A stretch of 64,000 bases of DNA from Morella rubra. Taxonomy: Eukaryota; Streptophyta; Magnoliopsida; Fagales; Myricaceae. Position 1 is the stretch's first letter. Each line of letters starts with the position of its first letter. Both the position numbers and the translations under genes were made by a program. The DNA lies in contig CM025853.1 in the NCBI GenBank assembly GCA_003952965.2, forward strand, positions 27,061,572 through 27,125,571, read 5' to 3'. Of the stretch, positions 1 to 15,885 are shown piece by piece. The notes below the pieces were generated by a model. The model worked only from the letters and a program-made list of their open reading frames with translations, did no database searches and was not told the DNA's origin.

Positions 1-3000
1 TCAATGAATAATTCACCAAAGACGATCAATGGAATGCACATAGCAAATTAAAAATGCAGTTGACATATCATAAGCAAAACGGATTCACAATTCATATAAC
101 TCGATCATAAAATGCACATATGCACTTTCACATTTTAATGCAAAGACATAGCATAAGAATGCATTAATATTGGCTGTCCTTCCTTCGATAAGAATTAACA
201 ACCATTTTCTTTTAATTTAGCTTAATAATAAATTAATCATAATTTAATTAATCATGCAAATTATGAAGCAATTGCAACTTTTCACTAAAATCCATGAGTG
301 AGGGCCTCTTGGACCTCATTAGACCCTATTGGGCCTATCCTAAGGTTTTAAGGTTTACTGGGCTTGTTTAATGTTTAGGGTTAATGGGCCTAAAGTCCAT
401 TTAGGCCGCTAAATGGGCTTTGTGATTTGAGCCCCTAATTCTGAAATGTCGAAATTGCCCTTAGAGACCTCCAGGGGTATTTTTGACCTTTCCCGACCTT
501 TGATTGAGCTAAAATTTTTACTGGGACCTACTGTGACCATATACTACACATCCACTAATTTTCATGCAAAAAATCCAAGGATTTCATGGGGAAGTTTTGG
601 ACAGAAAGGGTTTTCACTAAAAGTCCTAATTTGTCCATTTCATGTGATGTTCATGTAATATAATCCTTAGATCTAAAGATTTAAGTCATCATAACTGAAA
701 CACTATAATCATAACATGCCTTAGATATGAAGATATGAAGATCAGCAAGCCAATGAGATGCAAAGTGATTTAAAACTTTAATAGGCAAGTCCTACAACTT
801 ATGCACTAAATGATCTAAGGCTTATTTGGCTTCTTTAAGTCCAATAAGGACCACTACTTGGGCCTACAATGCAAGACTAGACTATCTTAGAATAAGGTTC
901 AAGGATCCTAGGGCCGAATTAGGTCAGTCCAAAAAGCAAAATTCAAAGCCCAATTCGAGTATACCTAAAGTGACCCGTTTTAGAAAACTTTTCAATTTTA
1001 TCCCTACCTTTGAAAGCTCATAACTTCCTAACCGTAACTCCAAGTGAGCTGAAATTTTAACCAGAGATTCCCTGACCTGTTCTGTACTAACCTCCAAATT
1101 TGGGGTCCAGAAGATCCCATTTGATCCATATGAGCATAGCCTAATCATTCTGACCTCGAATTTAACACAAAGGAGCCCAATTTGACCTATTTCATGACTT
1201 CCTCCATTTTCTCATGAAAACCTCTACAATTTCCTTATTCCAGCAACCTAATCTCCCTTCTAACATGATAATGAACATGTTATATGATCAAAATCTTAAC
1301 CCACATGCATGATGACAATTTATTGCTCCTAACATGAAATCATGCCTAATAACCTTCAAGAACCTTCAAGAATCAAACCAACCCCCTTACCTCTCTTCTT
1401 TAGGTGGATATAGATTTCCCAATGAGACAAAGTCCTCTTTTCTTCTCCCCCCCCCCCCCTATTCTTCTTTCTTTCTTCTTCTCTCTCTTCTTCTTCTTCT
1501 GCTGCAAACTTCCCTCAACACTTTCTCTCACTCTCTATGTCGACAATTACACGACATAAAAGGCCACATACACTAATTTGGCCTCTAGCTAATTAATGGC
1601 TAACTTGCCACCTTAGTAACCTAGCCTAGTTCTAGGTAATCATGGCTTAGAGTTTTACTAAGATAAGTAACTATGGTGATTTGCCACATGTCTCTCCTCT
1701 CTTTTCTAGAGAAGGCTCAACTCTTCTCAAATCTTCCAACAAAACACAAACTCTCACCAAAGTCCTCTTGCTCTTAACGTGAAATGCATGTAAAAAGGGG
1801 ACAAAATAGCTCTTCAACCAAAAAGAATATAAGGGCCGGCTGAACATAGGGGAAAGAGAGAAAAATAAAAAAGTTTTAAGTTAAGACAAGTGAATTACAT
1901 AGGTCTAAGTCACTATTGTAAAAAAAATTACCCTAAGATAGTGAAAAAGAGTTAAAAACTTAAATTAATCAAGACATGTATCAATCTCTTGATGAAGAAG
2001 AATTTTAGATTCATTTAGGTATAATGAAATAAAATAATAATGATAACCAAGGAGAAATAATGTGTCTACTTACAACCTTCCTAATGTGTCTACCCAAAAG
2101 GTAAAATAGTGACAAAAACTAGGTTTTCTCTAATACTTGATGAATGCAAGGAATAAACAAACATAACTTTACAAGGAAATGAAAGTGCTCAAAATTCAAG
2201 AAATCAAAAATCATGGCACATAGGGAAATACCTAACTAAATAATAAGAACAATAAAATATTAGCTAGCATATGAATCTAATAAAGTTTTATCAAGGAGAA
2301 AATGTGAGAGAAGGAAATTTAAATGGCCTACTATATATAAGGTTATATAAGGTAACATAAACATCAAGTAGGTGAAAATAGAGAGGGGCATTACATCCAC
2401 ATGAGTTAATAAGACCGGAATCATATCACCGATTAAGTCCCTAACTCATATAATTCTCAATCCATAATCTATAACTCGTTAGACTATCAATTGTTTCCAA
2501 AACAATTGAACAAATAAATATATGATATATATATTAATTTCGAAAAATATTTTCACAAAATACCATTGGCCAATGGATTCTTTTCTAGTCCAACCCTATA
2601 TAGATATATTGAATATACTGCCTCATCAAAAGACTGGTGGATTTCTTATTTAGCATTTATATAAACTCATTTATTATGTACAAGACCCAACGTTATCTCA
2701 AATATTTGACCTAGAAAGATCATCATCAAATGACTCGGTCAAAACATAAGTACATAATAAATATATCCATATAAACCTCTCAGTTCTAAGGATACAATAA
2801 ACCAATTATGTTGAATAACTTCTCAACATCAATGATCACTTCCAGAAGATATTCATATTTGATTTCGTTCAGTGCATGTACTCTTATATTACACCCACTC
2901 GTTTTCTTAAGGTTATTACCTCAATGATAAATTCCATCATCCTATTAATTAGAGGTACAACAAGTGTAGACCTATCGTACATCAATATGTACTTGGTCTA

Positions 3001-3196
3001 GAACAAAATATTAAATGAACAAAGAACCGAAAAGTCATACTTCCTGCCTTTGATTCATTATCATTGTGACTTGGTAACATGAATGATCATTGAGGCATTA
3101 GTGTGTGACATCTAAATAATTATTATTCAGATAAATATTTTTAGTGCATTATTCTTACAATAAAACCATGATGTCAATGGCACATGTCATAAAATT
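1..3196. repeat. Gene-free, repeat-like DNA (unclassified)
   Basis: I see no exon chain or recognisable protein here. Stretches at about 300-650 and 820-1200 have the look of plant LTR-type sequence (repeated phrases about lineage-neutral, moderately AT-rich DNA without reading frames), but no paired LTRs, primer-binding site or polymerase gene were found, so the class is open. A homopolymer C run followed by CT-rich DNA lies at about 1449-1500. The rest, 1780-3190, is AT-rich and featureless. Only short chance reading frames occur. Confidence 0.35.
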
Positions 3197-3605
3197 CATC
3201 TCCATGCTACAAGAATTTTCTGTTTAATTGGTGACAAAAATAAAATTGTCACCAAAAACATCAAATTCATCACCAAAGGGTTTCTGTCAGAAAAATAATT
3301 CTGTCTCCCAATTCGTATAACTATATATAATCCTGTCACGAAAGACTTTGGGTGACAAAATCCATAATTCGTCGCGCACATACCCTCGGATGCTTATCCA
3401 ACACGTCTGAATAGTATTACATTTGCGTGATAGATTTAAAATCCTTCATGCCTCGTGTATCCTACTCCATTCGCATAACGCGTGTGAACGAACTCTAATC
3501 TGTAATGAATTTTCGTTTCGTCACGGATTAGCCGTTTGCATGCTCTTAACAACTCTGCAAATAGCTAATCATTTTCTGATGAACCCAAAGATTCTGTCAC
3601 CAAAA
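3197..3605. repeat. Repeat with GTGACAAAA / TTGTCACC inverted motifs
   Basis: Short motifs of the type GGTGACAAAA and TTGTCACCAAA recur in both orientations between about 3215 and 3365, with another TCTGTCACCAAA near 3594. Alternating direct and inverted short motifs of this kind are typical of the subterminal regions of plant CACTA-type transposons. No clear terminal CACTA sequence was found for this piece, so it could be a degraded or nested element. It lies about 400 bases upstream of a clearer CACTA end. Confidence 0.35.
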
Positions 3606-3989
3606 TGAATGTTCACACAACATAGATAACCGTGCAAACTTTGAGGCTTCGAACGATTTGGGAATGATTATATTGCTTGCGGACGTGGTGATTGTGTGCA
3701 GACCTAATTAAGTTGTGGATGATATTTATGCATGCGATGGTATCTGCGATAATATTTTTTTGTATTAATATTATAAATTGTATTTAATTATACATTATAA
3801 AATAAATTACACATTTAAATAAGTCGATACTTAAAGCATTTCATTAACTATAAGGTAAAATATACAACTTAGCCAAATTTCTGTAGAGACATCAAATGTG
3901 CAGTGAGTTACCTTACGTTCTATCACATGATCGTGCACTTTCTTTAACTCAATTCTTGTTGGTGTTGGTGTTTATGCTCCTGCTACATA

Positions 3990-4271
3990 CACTACAAAAA
4001 AACAGGTCTACAGCGGCGGTCATTTTTAGCGGCGGTCACCAAAACCGCCGCTATATGCCCTATATACCGGCGGTTTATCAAAACCGCAACAGAAAAATAA
4101 ACATCTAGCGGCGGTCAAAAACTGCCGCTATAGACAAAAATTAGCAGCGGTTTATATAGCGGGGTCTATGACCGCCGCTATATACCGCCTATGGCAGCGG
4201 TTTCTATAGCGGCGGTCAATGACCGCCGCTATAGAGCAAGCACCGCGTGACTTAAGTCTATAGCGGCGGTC
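3990..4271 (+). mobile_element. CACTA (En/Spm-type) transposon terminus with GC-rich palindromic subterminal repeats
   Basis: The element begins with CACTACAAAAAAACAG at 3990, matching the terminal CACTACAA... signature of plant CACTA transposons. It is followed by many copies of TAGCGGCGGTCA and its reverse complement. The best palindrome, 4204-4234, has two perfect 15-base arms (CTATAGCGGCGGTCA) around a single base. The repeats continue to 4271, where the sequence turns into N. The opposite terminus and any target-site duplication are not visible; they probably lie in the gap. No transposase is seen, so it may be non-autonomous or simply cut off. Confidence 0.75.
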
Positions 4272-5271
4272 NNNNNNNNNNNNNNNNNNNNNNNNNNNNN
4301 NNNNNNNNNNNNNNNNNNNNNNNNNNNNNNNNNNNNNNNNNNNNNNNNNNNNNNNNNNNNNNNNNNNNNNNNNNNNNNNNNNNNNNNNNNNNNNNNNNNN
4401 NNNNNNNNNNNNNNNNNNNNNNNNNNNNNNNNNNNNNNNNNNNNNNNNNNNNNNNNNNNNNNNNNNNNNNNNNNNNNNNNNNNNNNNNNNNNNNNNNNNN
4501 NNNNNNNNNNNNNNNNNNNNNNNNNNNNNNNNNNNNNNNNNNNNNNNNNNNNNNNNNNNNNNNNNNNNNNNNNNNNNNNNNNNNNNNNNNNNNNNNNNNN
4601 NNNNNNNNNNNNNNNNNNNNNNNNNNNNNNNNNNNNNNNNNNNNNNNNNNNNNNNNNNNNNNNNNNNNNNNNNNNNNNNNNNNNNNNNNNNNNNNNNNNN
4701 NNNNNNNNNNNNNNNNNNNNNNNNNNNNNNNNNNNNNNNNNNNNNNNNNNNNNNNNNNNNNNNNNNNNNNNNNNNNNNNNNNNNNNNNNNNNNNNNNNNN
4801 NNNNNNNNNNNNNNNNNNNNNNNNNNNNNNNNNNNNNNNNNNNNNNNNNNNNNNNNNNNNNNNNNNNNNNNNNNNNNNNNNNNNNNNNNNNNNNNNNNNN
4901 NNNNNNNNNNNNNNNNNNNNNNNNNNNNNNNNNNNNNNNNNNNNNNNNNNNNNNNNNNNNNNNNNNNNNNNNNNNNNNNNNNNNNNNNNNNNNNNNNNNN
5001 NNNNNNNNNNNNNNNNNNNNNNNNNNNNNNNNNNNNNNNNNNNNNNNNNNNNNNNNNNNNNNNNNNNNNNNNNNNNNNNNNNNNNNNNNNNNNNNNNNNN
5101 NNNNNNNNNNNNNNNNNNNNNNNNNNNNNNNNNNNNNNNNNNNNNNNNNNNNNNNNNNNNNNNNNNNNNNNNNNNNNNNNNNNNNNNNNNNNNNNNNNNN
5201 NNNNNNNNNNNNNNNNNNNNNNNNNNNNNNNNNNNNNNNNNNNNNNNNNNNNNNNNNNNNNNNNNNNNNNN
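4272..5271. other. Assembly gap (1,000 N)
   Basis: The run of exactly 1,000 N is probably a placeholder of unknown true length. It starts inside the palindromic CACTA repeats, which may be what broke the assembly. GSNOR coding exons 1 and 2 (about the first 57 residues, including the active-site CHTD cysteine) were not found on either side, so they most likely lie here. Confidence 0.95.
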
Positions 5272-5429
5272 TAAATTATTTAGACTAAGATTATAAAGTT
5301 TATTGGCGGCTGCCTTTTGCACTCAAATGTGGTGTTTCCCCCCTCTCTTGGCTTTAATCTTCTCTTCTTCTCTCTTGTTTCTTGAGTTTTCTATCTCATT
5401 CCTATTTCTCCATTATATTCCACATCAGT

Positions 5430-5640
5430 TGTGGGCTTGGGTAGAGCTGTTAAAGTCTATTGGGCCAATTGTTGAAATGGTTGGACAACGCCCGCAAAAT
5501 AGAGAGTTGGTTAGAAGCTCATGTGGCTATAAATACTGTGTAATCCTAATAGGAAGCATGAAAAAGAGAAGAATTGTCTAGCATTTAGCTTTATTTTTGG
5601 AGACTAGCCTCCTCGAATTTGGCCATTGTATTTTCCTTCC
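5430..5640 (+). repeat. Possible LTR-like fragment in GSNOR intron 2
   Basis: Between the gap and GSNOR exon 3 there is a non-coding stretch with a TATA-like CTATAAATA at about 5527, followed by a short transcribed-region-like tail. This resembles the promoter part of a plant retrotransposon LTR. There is no second LTR or coding domain, so this could also be ordinary intron sequence. Confidence 0.25.
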
Positions 5641-5864
5641 ATTTTCTTGGAATCCAAACACCTTTCAAATTCAAGTTTGTTACATTGGGGAAGCAGGGAG
5701 GGGTGAAAGTTGTGCTATGGAGCTATACTACCAAAATTTTGTGTGTTTTGTATGCTTCCAGCGCTGATATACGTACTGTTTTTTTCCCTTTTTTTCTCTT
5801 TTTCTTTTTTGTCTTTTTTCAATTGATGCCTTTAGTTTCCTCTGATATGTGATCTGTCTTACAG

Positions 5865-9166
<3,302 letters not shown>

Positions 9167-9868
9167 ATGGGGCGGCCTATCGCAATTTACTTGTGGGAGG
9201 ACTTATAGTTTTGGCTTTGAAGTGAAAATAACTGAGTGGGTGCTGTTCCTAGTGTGAATGGTTGATGGGATATACCCCTTATGACCTGCCTTATCTATCA
9301 ACTTTTTATATGGGTTTATGAAGTTGTGGTCTGGATCCTAAATTGTGATGCAGAGCATGACCCATCTTTTTGAACCGAGTCATGAATTTCGCATGGAATG
9401 ATGGGGAAATTTGCTCTTTTTCTCTAGCTTCGTGTTCCTTCTCAGATTTCATACTTGTGGTGTGACTTAATATTAGTTACGTATGAATTTGCTAGGTTGA
9501 TCCTCAGCTGTTTGATCATGATCAAGAAGGCTGGTACGGCCAACTGGAACTGATTCGATTAGCACCATACCAACCCCATACACTTTAAAATAAAAAGGAG
9601 CTAAACAGCTTATCTTTTTGTTTTTTGTTTTCCATAATTCCCCGCTACAAGCATTATGAAAGGATTCTCCTAACTAAAGGCACAATGGGATAGTTTGGAA
9701 GCTCCAAGGGTCGCGCCATATCTTTGGAAATGGGCGGTGAAGAACCAACAGCCTATTGCAGTAAGCAACATAACTTGTCTCCAGGGATCGGGAAGAACGC
9801 TTTACTTTGACTCGTTTAAAACATCACCAACCTTCAAGCCGTGCTACTCATTGTCTTAGTTATCTTAC
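9167..9868. other. Convergent intergenic region between GSNOR and TTC4
   Basis: About 700 bases hold the 3' untranslated regions of the two genes. No further gene, transposon or structured RNA was recognised. Confidence 0.5.
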
Positions 9869-12800
9869 TCATGGTGGAGGAGCCCACTGCCCAGCTTTGA
9901 ACTTTTCATAGAAGCTTGAGCTTTTTGAAACAATATAGAAGACTGCATATATTGCATCAAATAAAGCAAGAGAACAAGATTACTACATTAGCATGTGGAG
10001 ATTCCTTCCGTGCTAGACATTAATCAAGATATTCTATTGCTTGAGCACACCAATGAAGTCATACCTGGGATTTCAGGAATAATAAAGTTTGGTTCTTTCA
10101 GAACATCGTGAAGTGTTCTTTTCTCACTTACTTTTACCCATTTAGGGCCTTCGCCTGAGGAACAGTAGACAGAATACACATACATAAGCAACTTGAATAA
10201 TAAAAGAAAAAACATGCTTTATACGTGCTATGTGTTCTATTTGGTAGTGCTGACACCAACAACATTAAACATGCTAACGTAAGCGACTTGAATTTTCAAA
10301 AGAATCATGCTTTGTCTGTGCTTCATCTCTATTTGGGAGTACTGATACCAACAATGGAAATTAACACTAACTAAAAGCATTAGAGTAAGAGATGTAAGCA
10401 TCTGAGCTCTCCATGAACTTATTTCAGGCATTTTCCTTCCAGTAGAGGTTAAGTGAAAATGTGATGAGGCCAGGGGCTCAAGCTTGGTGAGCTTAAGCAC
10501 ATGCCCACAAGACAAATCCTGTCTTGGAAAACAGGCTGGAGCACACATGAGCATAATGGGATCTTTATTTTTGTGCTTGACTTTTTATTTGTTCTAATTG
10601 CCCGGGTGTCCTGAAGCCAGGTAAAGATCTCAAGCCTCTTTTTAATGACAAAATAGCTAGACAAATAAAGCCACTCAGCCATCAAATAATGCACTCTACC
10701 AGATCATCACTTTTAACCACCACCGATGGTAGGAATCGCAACGAAGGAAGAGAAAATATTCACAGACACCAGTACAGTGATCGGTTAAGTTTACCCATGT
10801 GAGTCATTCATAAATTTCCTTAACAATGGTTGAACATATATAGCCAGTGATACTCATGCCTTGTCATCATGTAACTTATGTTCTTAAGTTCTTATCTTTG
10901 CCAAAAAACCAGTCTTGTTTGTTCTCTAAGTACCCAGTTTCTGTACCTATGCCTGTTAAAAGAGTGGTGTTGCTACATCATTTCATGATCAAATGCTAAC
11001 AAAATGATCCCTTAGAAACTTAAATGCAGCACAAACTTGCGATATGTTTCTCCAATTTTAGAGTTTAACGGAGTCCAAAATGAAAACTCTGATAATAACG
11101 AAAAATGGAGGAGACACACATCAGATGACCTGGAAGCAGAGAAAGGGAGTTCACAAAACATTCTACCTGCAAAGAGTCTACTATCAGAATCCTCGGCTGC
11201 ATCCTTCTCTTCTCCACCAACGTTTTCTACATTAGAAGCTGCAGTTTCCTCCAGGAGATAATGAAGTAGCTTTGACTTTGATAGACAAACTCCAGAACCA
11301 GCCTAACGAACCAGTAGTAAGCAAACAGAATTGAAGTATACAAATGATGGCACTATTTAAGACAAAGAATGATTTCTTGGAGAGCTTTCATGTAAAAGTA
11401 CAGCAGGAATTGCAATTGTAGGAAGGAAACACAAATCGTTTAACAATTCCCACAAGCACGATGTTGTGTGCAGTTGGCTATCTTCAGTGGTCAAGAACAT
11501 AAATGTAGAAGTTAAGGTAGCAGTCAAAATTCACATACACTACTTTATTGACAATTGTTGATAACCATAATGCTCGAGCTGAAAAGTGAACAAAGAATAC
11601 ATATAATAAATAAGATTAACTTGAAGCTAATCCATGACTTAGCCACTTAACCAAATCTTAATTTCTGTGAATGACCGACATCTTAATTATCATCAAAGAT
11701 AATTGGATCTGGAACTTGACTAAGGCACAGGAAAAAATATGAAGGCCCACTTGTTTAACGCCCCACACCCTAAGTATGTTAACAAATATTGGTACCACAA
11801 GTTAACCACTGTGTCCTTGATAATTAAGGACATAATTAAAACTGCTGGACTTGCACGGTCCCTTGCTGGAGATTACAAAGAAGCTAAGAGCATAGCATCG
11901 CTTATGCTTATGCATGCATGCACCCTTATTCAAGTATGGCTGTGCTGATATGCACAATAAAAATAAAAATAAAAGAGAGACGAATCCTTTCCGCAGAAAA
12001 TATCTGTTACACAAGTCAATAGAGACATGAATCCACTCTGTTTCACCAACCTTGGACCAGTTATATATGGTTACACAGGACTAGGGACAGATATATAAGT
12101 GCCACACAGGTTCACTCTAATTCAACATCAGCCACCTCCCTATATTTGATGTTTTTATGTTACATTGCGCTTCATTTTGTTGTTGGTTACAGATGAGGAA
12201 AAGCTGCAATCCTAAAACTGAGCCACTCCAATTTGGTCCAATGATTGGAGTCTAGAATCTAAACAACCACTACCAAAGACTTCTACCAAAGGCCATCAAA
12301 CACAGCCTTAATTGTACAAGCAAAGAGTCAAATTTGTGTCAGCCCAACGTTCAACTCAAATCTGAAGATAATTATGCCACAGAACACCTGATAAAGTTGG
12401 GTTTCTCAAATCCTTATCAATTACTATCATTGTCTAACAACCAGACACATATATTTGACTCAGCCAAGGAATCAGAAAGCTATCTATGACATGACAAAGC
12501 CAAAAAATAAGGTAACTTGTTCACAGGCCAGTTCAATGAAATACAACAACTGGACCTCTTAGAGAGGGGACTAGTTTTTCTTTTATTTAATACTTAAATA
12601 AAAAACCAGTTGTTGAGATGCCAAAAGAATAGCAACAAAAATAAGAATCAGGTACAGGTGCTTACCTCATGGTACAACTCGATGGATTTGCGGTTGTAAT
12701 TGTTCTCTCTATCCCATGGCAAAGATGCACAAGTTTCTGAAAACATGTTTGAAAGCTAAGGAGATCACATAAAGAACAGAAGTGTAGGGCCATTGCATGC

Positions 12801-14383
12801 CAAAAGAACTCCATCCCCACCACCACAAAGAAGAGGGAGGTACATAAAGCAATGCACTAAAAGGATATCATGTCAAGATGAGTTGAAAACATGTCAGTCT
12901 CACAGAAGTCCTCGATAAAGTCACTGGACATCACCTCTGCATACAGAAGAAGAACTGGCCAGTGAAGAATATTATTTTTATCTAATGCTGGCTTTCTTAA
13001 TCCAGTAAGTTCTCGAAACATTGCCTTCCCAATCTTCAAGCCCCTATTTTCGATGGCAGAAACAAGGTCCTGAAAAGTTTCAGGAGGGGAAAAAGCGAAT
13101 ATGACCCTCAGGGTATTAAAGAAATACTTAGGTCTAAATAGTACAGTTACCGAACCTTAGCCTCAGTGACAGCCCTGGAAACTTGAGCCTCACGCTGTTC
13201 ATGTTCCAACCTCCTTAATTCAATTTTCTTTGCAAGCTTCTTTAGTTCTTCATTGTTTGGGTCATGTTTGAGTCCATTTTCGGAAAATGATTTTGCTTCA
13301 GCCAACAAGTTCAATGACAGAGATGCTTTGGCAGCTCGATAAAGTGCCTAATCCAATTCCAAATCCAAATCAGTGGAAACATCAAGGAACCATGAGGAAG
13401 TTCTGGTCCTGCCAATTCAGATCAAACAGCATCTAGCTGAGAACACAAACATAAAATTACCACCTTGACATTTGTGGGAGAAAGCTTAATTGCCTCCTCA
13501 GCATCCATGAGAGCACGTCTGTAATTTCCAAGGAGTGAATTCACATGAGCTCTATTTGAGAAGAGAATTGATTGTTCAGAATCACTCAAGACCTTCTGAT
13601 TAATTGCCCTTGTGTAACAGTCAATAGCATCGGAGTAATGCTTTTTACCCATCTTGACATACTCATTACCCTTTTCCTACAAATCAAAAAAACCGGAAAA
13701 ATAAATAATAAATAAAAGGATTACTCCCAGAATATTCATTCGGCATAAGATACTACATATGATGTTCTCTTGCAGGATTAATAAATGAACCTCAGGAACA
13801 CCATGGCCCGTAAAGTGTACACAATCCCTACGATAATAAAAATGCAGATAGCAGTAAAGACGCATGATCAGACGTACTCCACAAAAAAAATCCTTGGCTA
13901 ACAGTTACCTTTTTTATTTTTTCCAAACGGATTACAAAATCCTAAAGCTCCAAGTGGCCGTTTCATCTGGTCTCGCTGAGGCATAATTTTTACGCTCCTC
14001 AACTCACTCACCTTTTAAGGACACACCAGCATTGCGAACACTAGTGAGTGGACAACTACTACTAGCAGGCTACCAGCTCAAGTTCCTTCTAGGGAATAGT
14101 TAGATACGCAAGTGTACACCTTTATTCAGGTCATGTTGGTTACTTAACCAAAGCCGAAGTGATAAGGCCCTGGAAAACTCTAACGATGCCGACGAATACT
14201 TCAAATACCGAACTTGAAGCGAATTACGGCCCCGATTAACATATACACACATAAACAGAGAGGAAGAAAAAGGGAGACCTTGAGTTCGAAGGCAGCAGAC
14301 TGTTTGAGGGCGGCGATAGCTTCAAGGTCCGCTTTCTCAGACTCGGTGGTAGGTTCCATACCCGTTTCCATCCACAGCGCCAT
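9869..14383 (-). CDS. TTC4: TTC4/Cns1-type TPR co-chaperone of Hsp90
   Basis: The family binds Hsp90 (and Hsp70) through TPR repeats and links chaperones to client maturation. Eight coding exons, in transcription order, are 14383-14279, 13676-13464, 13347-13156, 13069-12869, 12746-12666, 11302-11167, 10154-10065 and 9942-9869. They join in frame to 363 residues. The start (MALWMETG...) matches the N-terminus of plant homologues. TPR units occupy about residues 36-75, 76-106 and 107-142, followed by a charged helix (KKIELRRLEHEQRE). The C-terminal wheel-type domain contains NILHWPVLLLYAE, LPWD, RTLHDVLKEPNF and FYEKFKAGQWAPPP. The fourth intron (12747-12868) has AT-AC ends and U12-type signals; the other introns are GT-AG. 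A diverged tandem repeat lies in the intron at about 10180-10355. The product is confident; symbol by orthology. Confidence 0.93.
10180..10355. repeat. Diverged tandem duplication (~90 bp) in TTC4 intron
   Basis: Two similar units, about 10180-10257 and 10273-10355, share phrases such as CGACTTGAAT / CAACTTGAAT, CATGCTTT and CTGACACCAACAA / CTGATACCAACAA. They lie upstream (in transcript terms) of the exon starting at 10154 and do not touch coding sequence. Confidence 0.55.
12747..12868 (-). other. U12-type AT-AC intron in TTC4
   Basis: Read on the minus strand, the intron begins ATATCCTTTT directly after the codons for HLDM and ends ...TTTCAAAC before ATG TTT TCA GAA. ATATCCTT is the exact consensus of the minor-spliceosome 5' site. 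TCCTTAGC at 12755-12762 differs by one base from the U12 branch consensus TCCTTAAC, and its branch A lies 10 bases from the 3' end, the usual U12 spacing. Splicing here gives the reading frame ...HLDM-MFSETCASLPWD, which fits plant homologues. No usable GT donor lies next to the conserved HLDM, and the only nearby AG acceptor (after TGTTTTC) would remove the conserved MFSE-type residues and leave a different phase. Confidence 0.85.
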
Positions 14384-15885
14384 GCTGCTTCGACAGACTA
14401 CACAGAGAGAGAGAGAGACTTTCGACTCCAATGTTAAAGAAGAGACTAGAGACAGCACGCAGGCGCGGGGCTCCCACGGTCCGAACCCCGCAAGCCAAAT
14501 ATTTCCCTAGGAAACAGACATTGTACTACATGTCGTGGTATATATTGGGAGGAATCTAAACGACTAGTAGATGCCGATCGTAGGATGATAAGATTGCTAC
14601 GTGTCGTCCAGGGCGAAATTATACAGGTGACACTTCGTACTAAATACAGGGAGAGCCGAAATGAAGACGACTCCCTAAAATTCTGAGGTATTCTACTGGG
14701 TGCATTTTTGTCATTTTGATCCATGAATATAAATTATATACTCATGCTAAATATTAACATAGAAAAATTTCTCCCATGAAGTTTGAAATTATTTATATAT
14801 TGAGATTTAGAAAATCGACCTGATGGAAAAAAACACTCAGAAAATGAGATCGCATCCATATATAATATATATATTAACTAAGCCGCATAATATCTAAATA
14901 ATAGAATGGCAAATTATTTTAAGATATTATTTGGTATTTGTGTGTTAAAATTTTGAGGCAGTTAAAATTTAGAATATAAGAATTAATGAAAAAGTGAGAA
15001 GAGATGATTTGAATAATTTTTTATATTTATTATATTAAAAGAATGATTTGATGGAAAAACAAATTAGTCCAAAATTTTAAAATAACCAAACTTTTGGCAC
15101 ATAAAATGAAATTAGAAAATAAGTGCTCGAATTTTACCAGTTACTATACAAAAAAAAAAGTTTAACTACATCCTTTTTTTTTTAATGAGCCATTTGAACA
15201 TTTTGTAACATCCAAATTAACTTCACCCCTTTTAACTATGTAATTTTCAAATAAACAAAACAAACCGCGAAAATCTTCACATTATTGTACCCCCAAACTG
15301 AGAAAATCTTGCAATCTGTAGCTTACTATTCAAATTAAATAGTTACGATTATACCATGCAGTCTTCCATTTTTCACACTCAAATCGGATAGGAAATGGTG
15401 TCCAAGTTAGTAATTTAGATACTACACTGCAGAAGGAATGGTAACTAAGGGGCAAAATGTCGTTTTCTCCTGAAAGAATTTAGGTGCATCCAATCTCATG
15501 TTTCCGGTGAATAACTAGCTTATACCCAAAATGCAGAAGATTGTGATCTACATCTATCCAGCTGATGGGGTTGCCAACTACACCATGGTAGCCGATCCAA
15601 ATGTTCCGGTAATCTGATCTCTAAGTTCATGTTCATACATTGTCATCTATCAGACAAAAAGGCCAAACCAACTTCATGCAGACCCGCAGGAACCAACTTC
15701 AACAGCTAGAAAGGGCATCTAAATTAACTGAACCAGTCCGAGAGCAAGACGCAAGGGGGAAGAACAATGCGGTGTGGCATTAAACTTCAAACCCGAATTT
15801 TAAGGATTTGAAAGATCAGAACCTACCAGCTTGTACAGCATCATTTAACCTACAGGCACCTTTTTACACTTCAGTTTAAATTGAC
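14384..15885. other. Intergenic region upstream of TTC4
   Basis: This holds the TTC4 promoter side and the end of the RIN13 transcription unit. A GA-rich run sits in the TTC4 leader at about 14403-14420, and an ABRE-like ACGTGTC lies at 14599-14605. About 14930-15110 is AT-rich with AAAATTTT-rich ends of opposite orientation, like a small MITE, but the ends are not clean enough to call. No gene could be supported. Confidence 0.4.

Noticed and set aside
4258..5322. 354-codon open frame on the minus strand
   Set aside because: It is open only because it spans the run of N; there is no real sequence to support it.
15531..15617. 28-codon frame (MQKIVIYIYPADG...) followed by a GTAATC donor-like site, as a new small gene's first exon
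   Set aside because: It looks coding-like, but no following exon, promoter or homologue could be found before the RIN13 duplicate.
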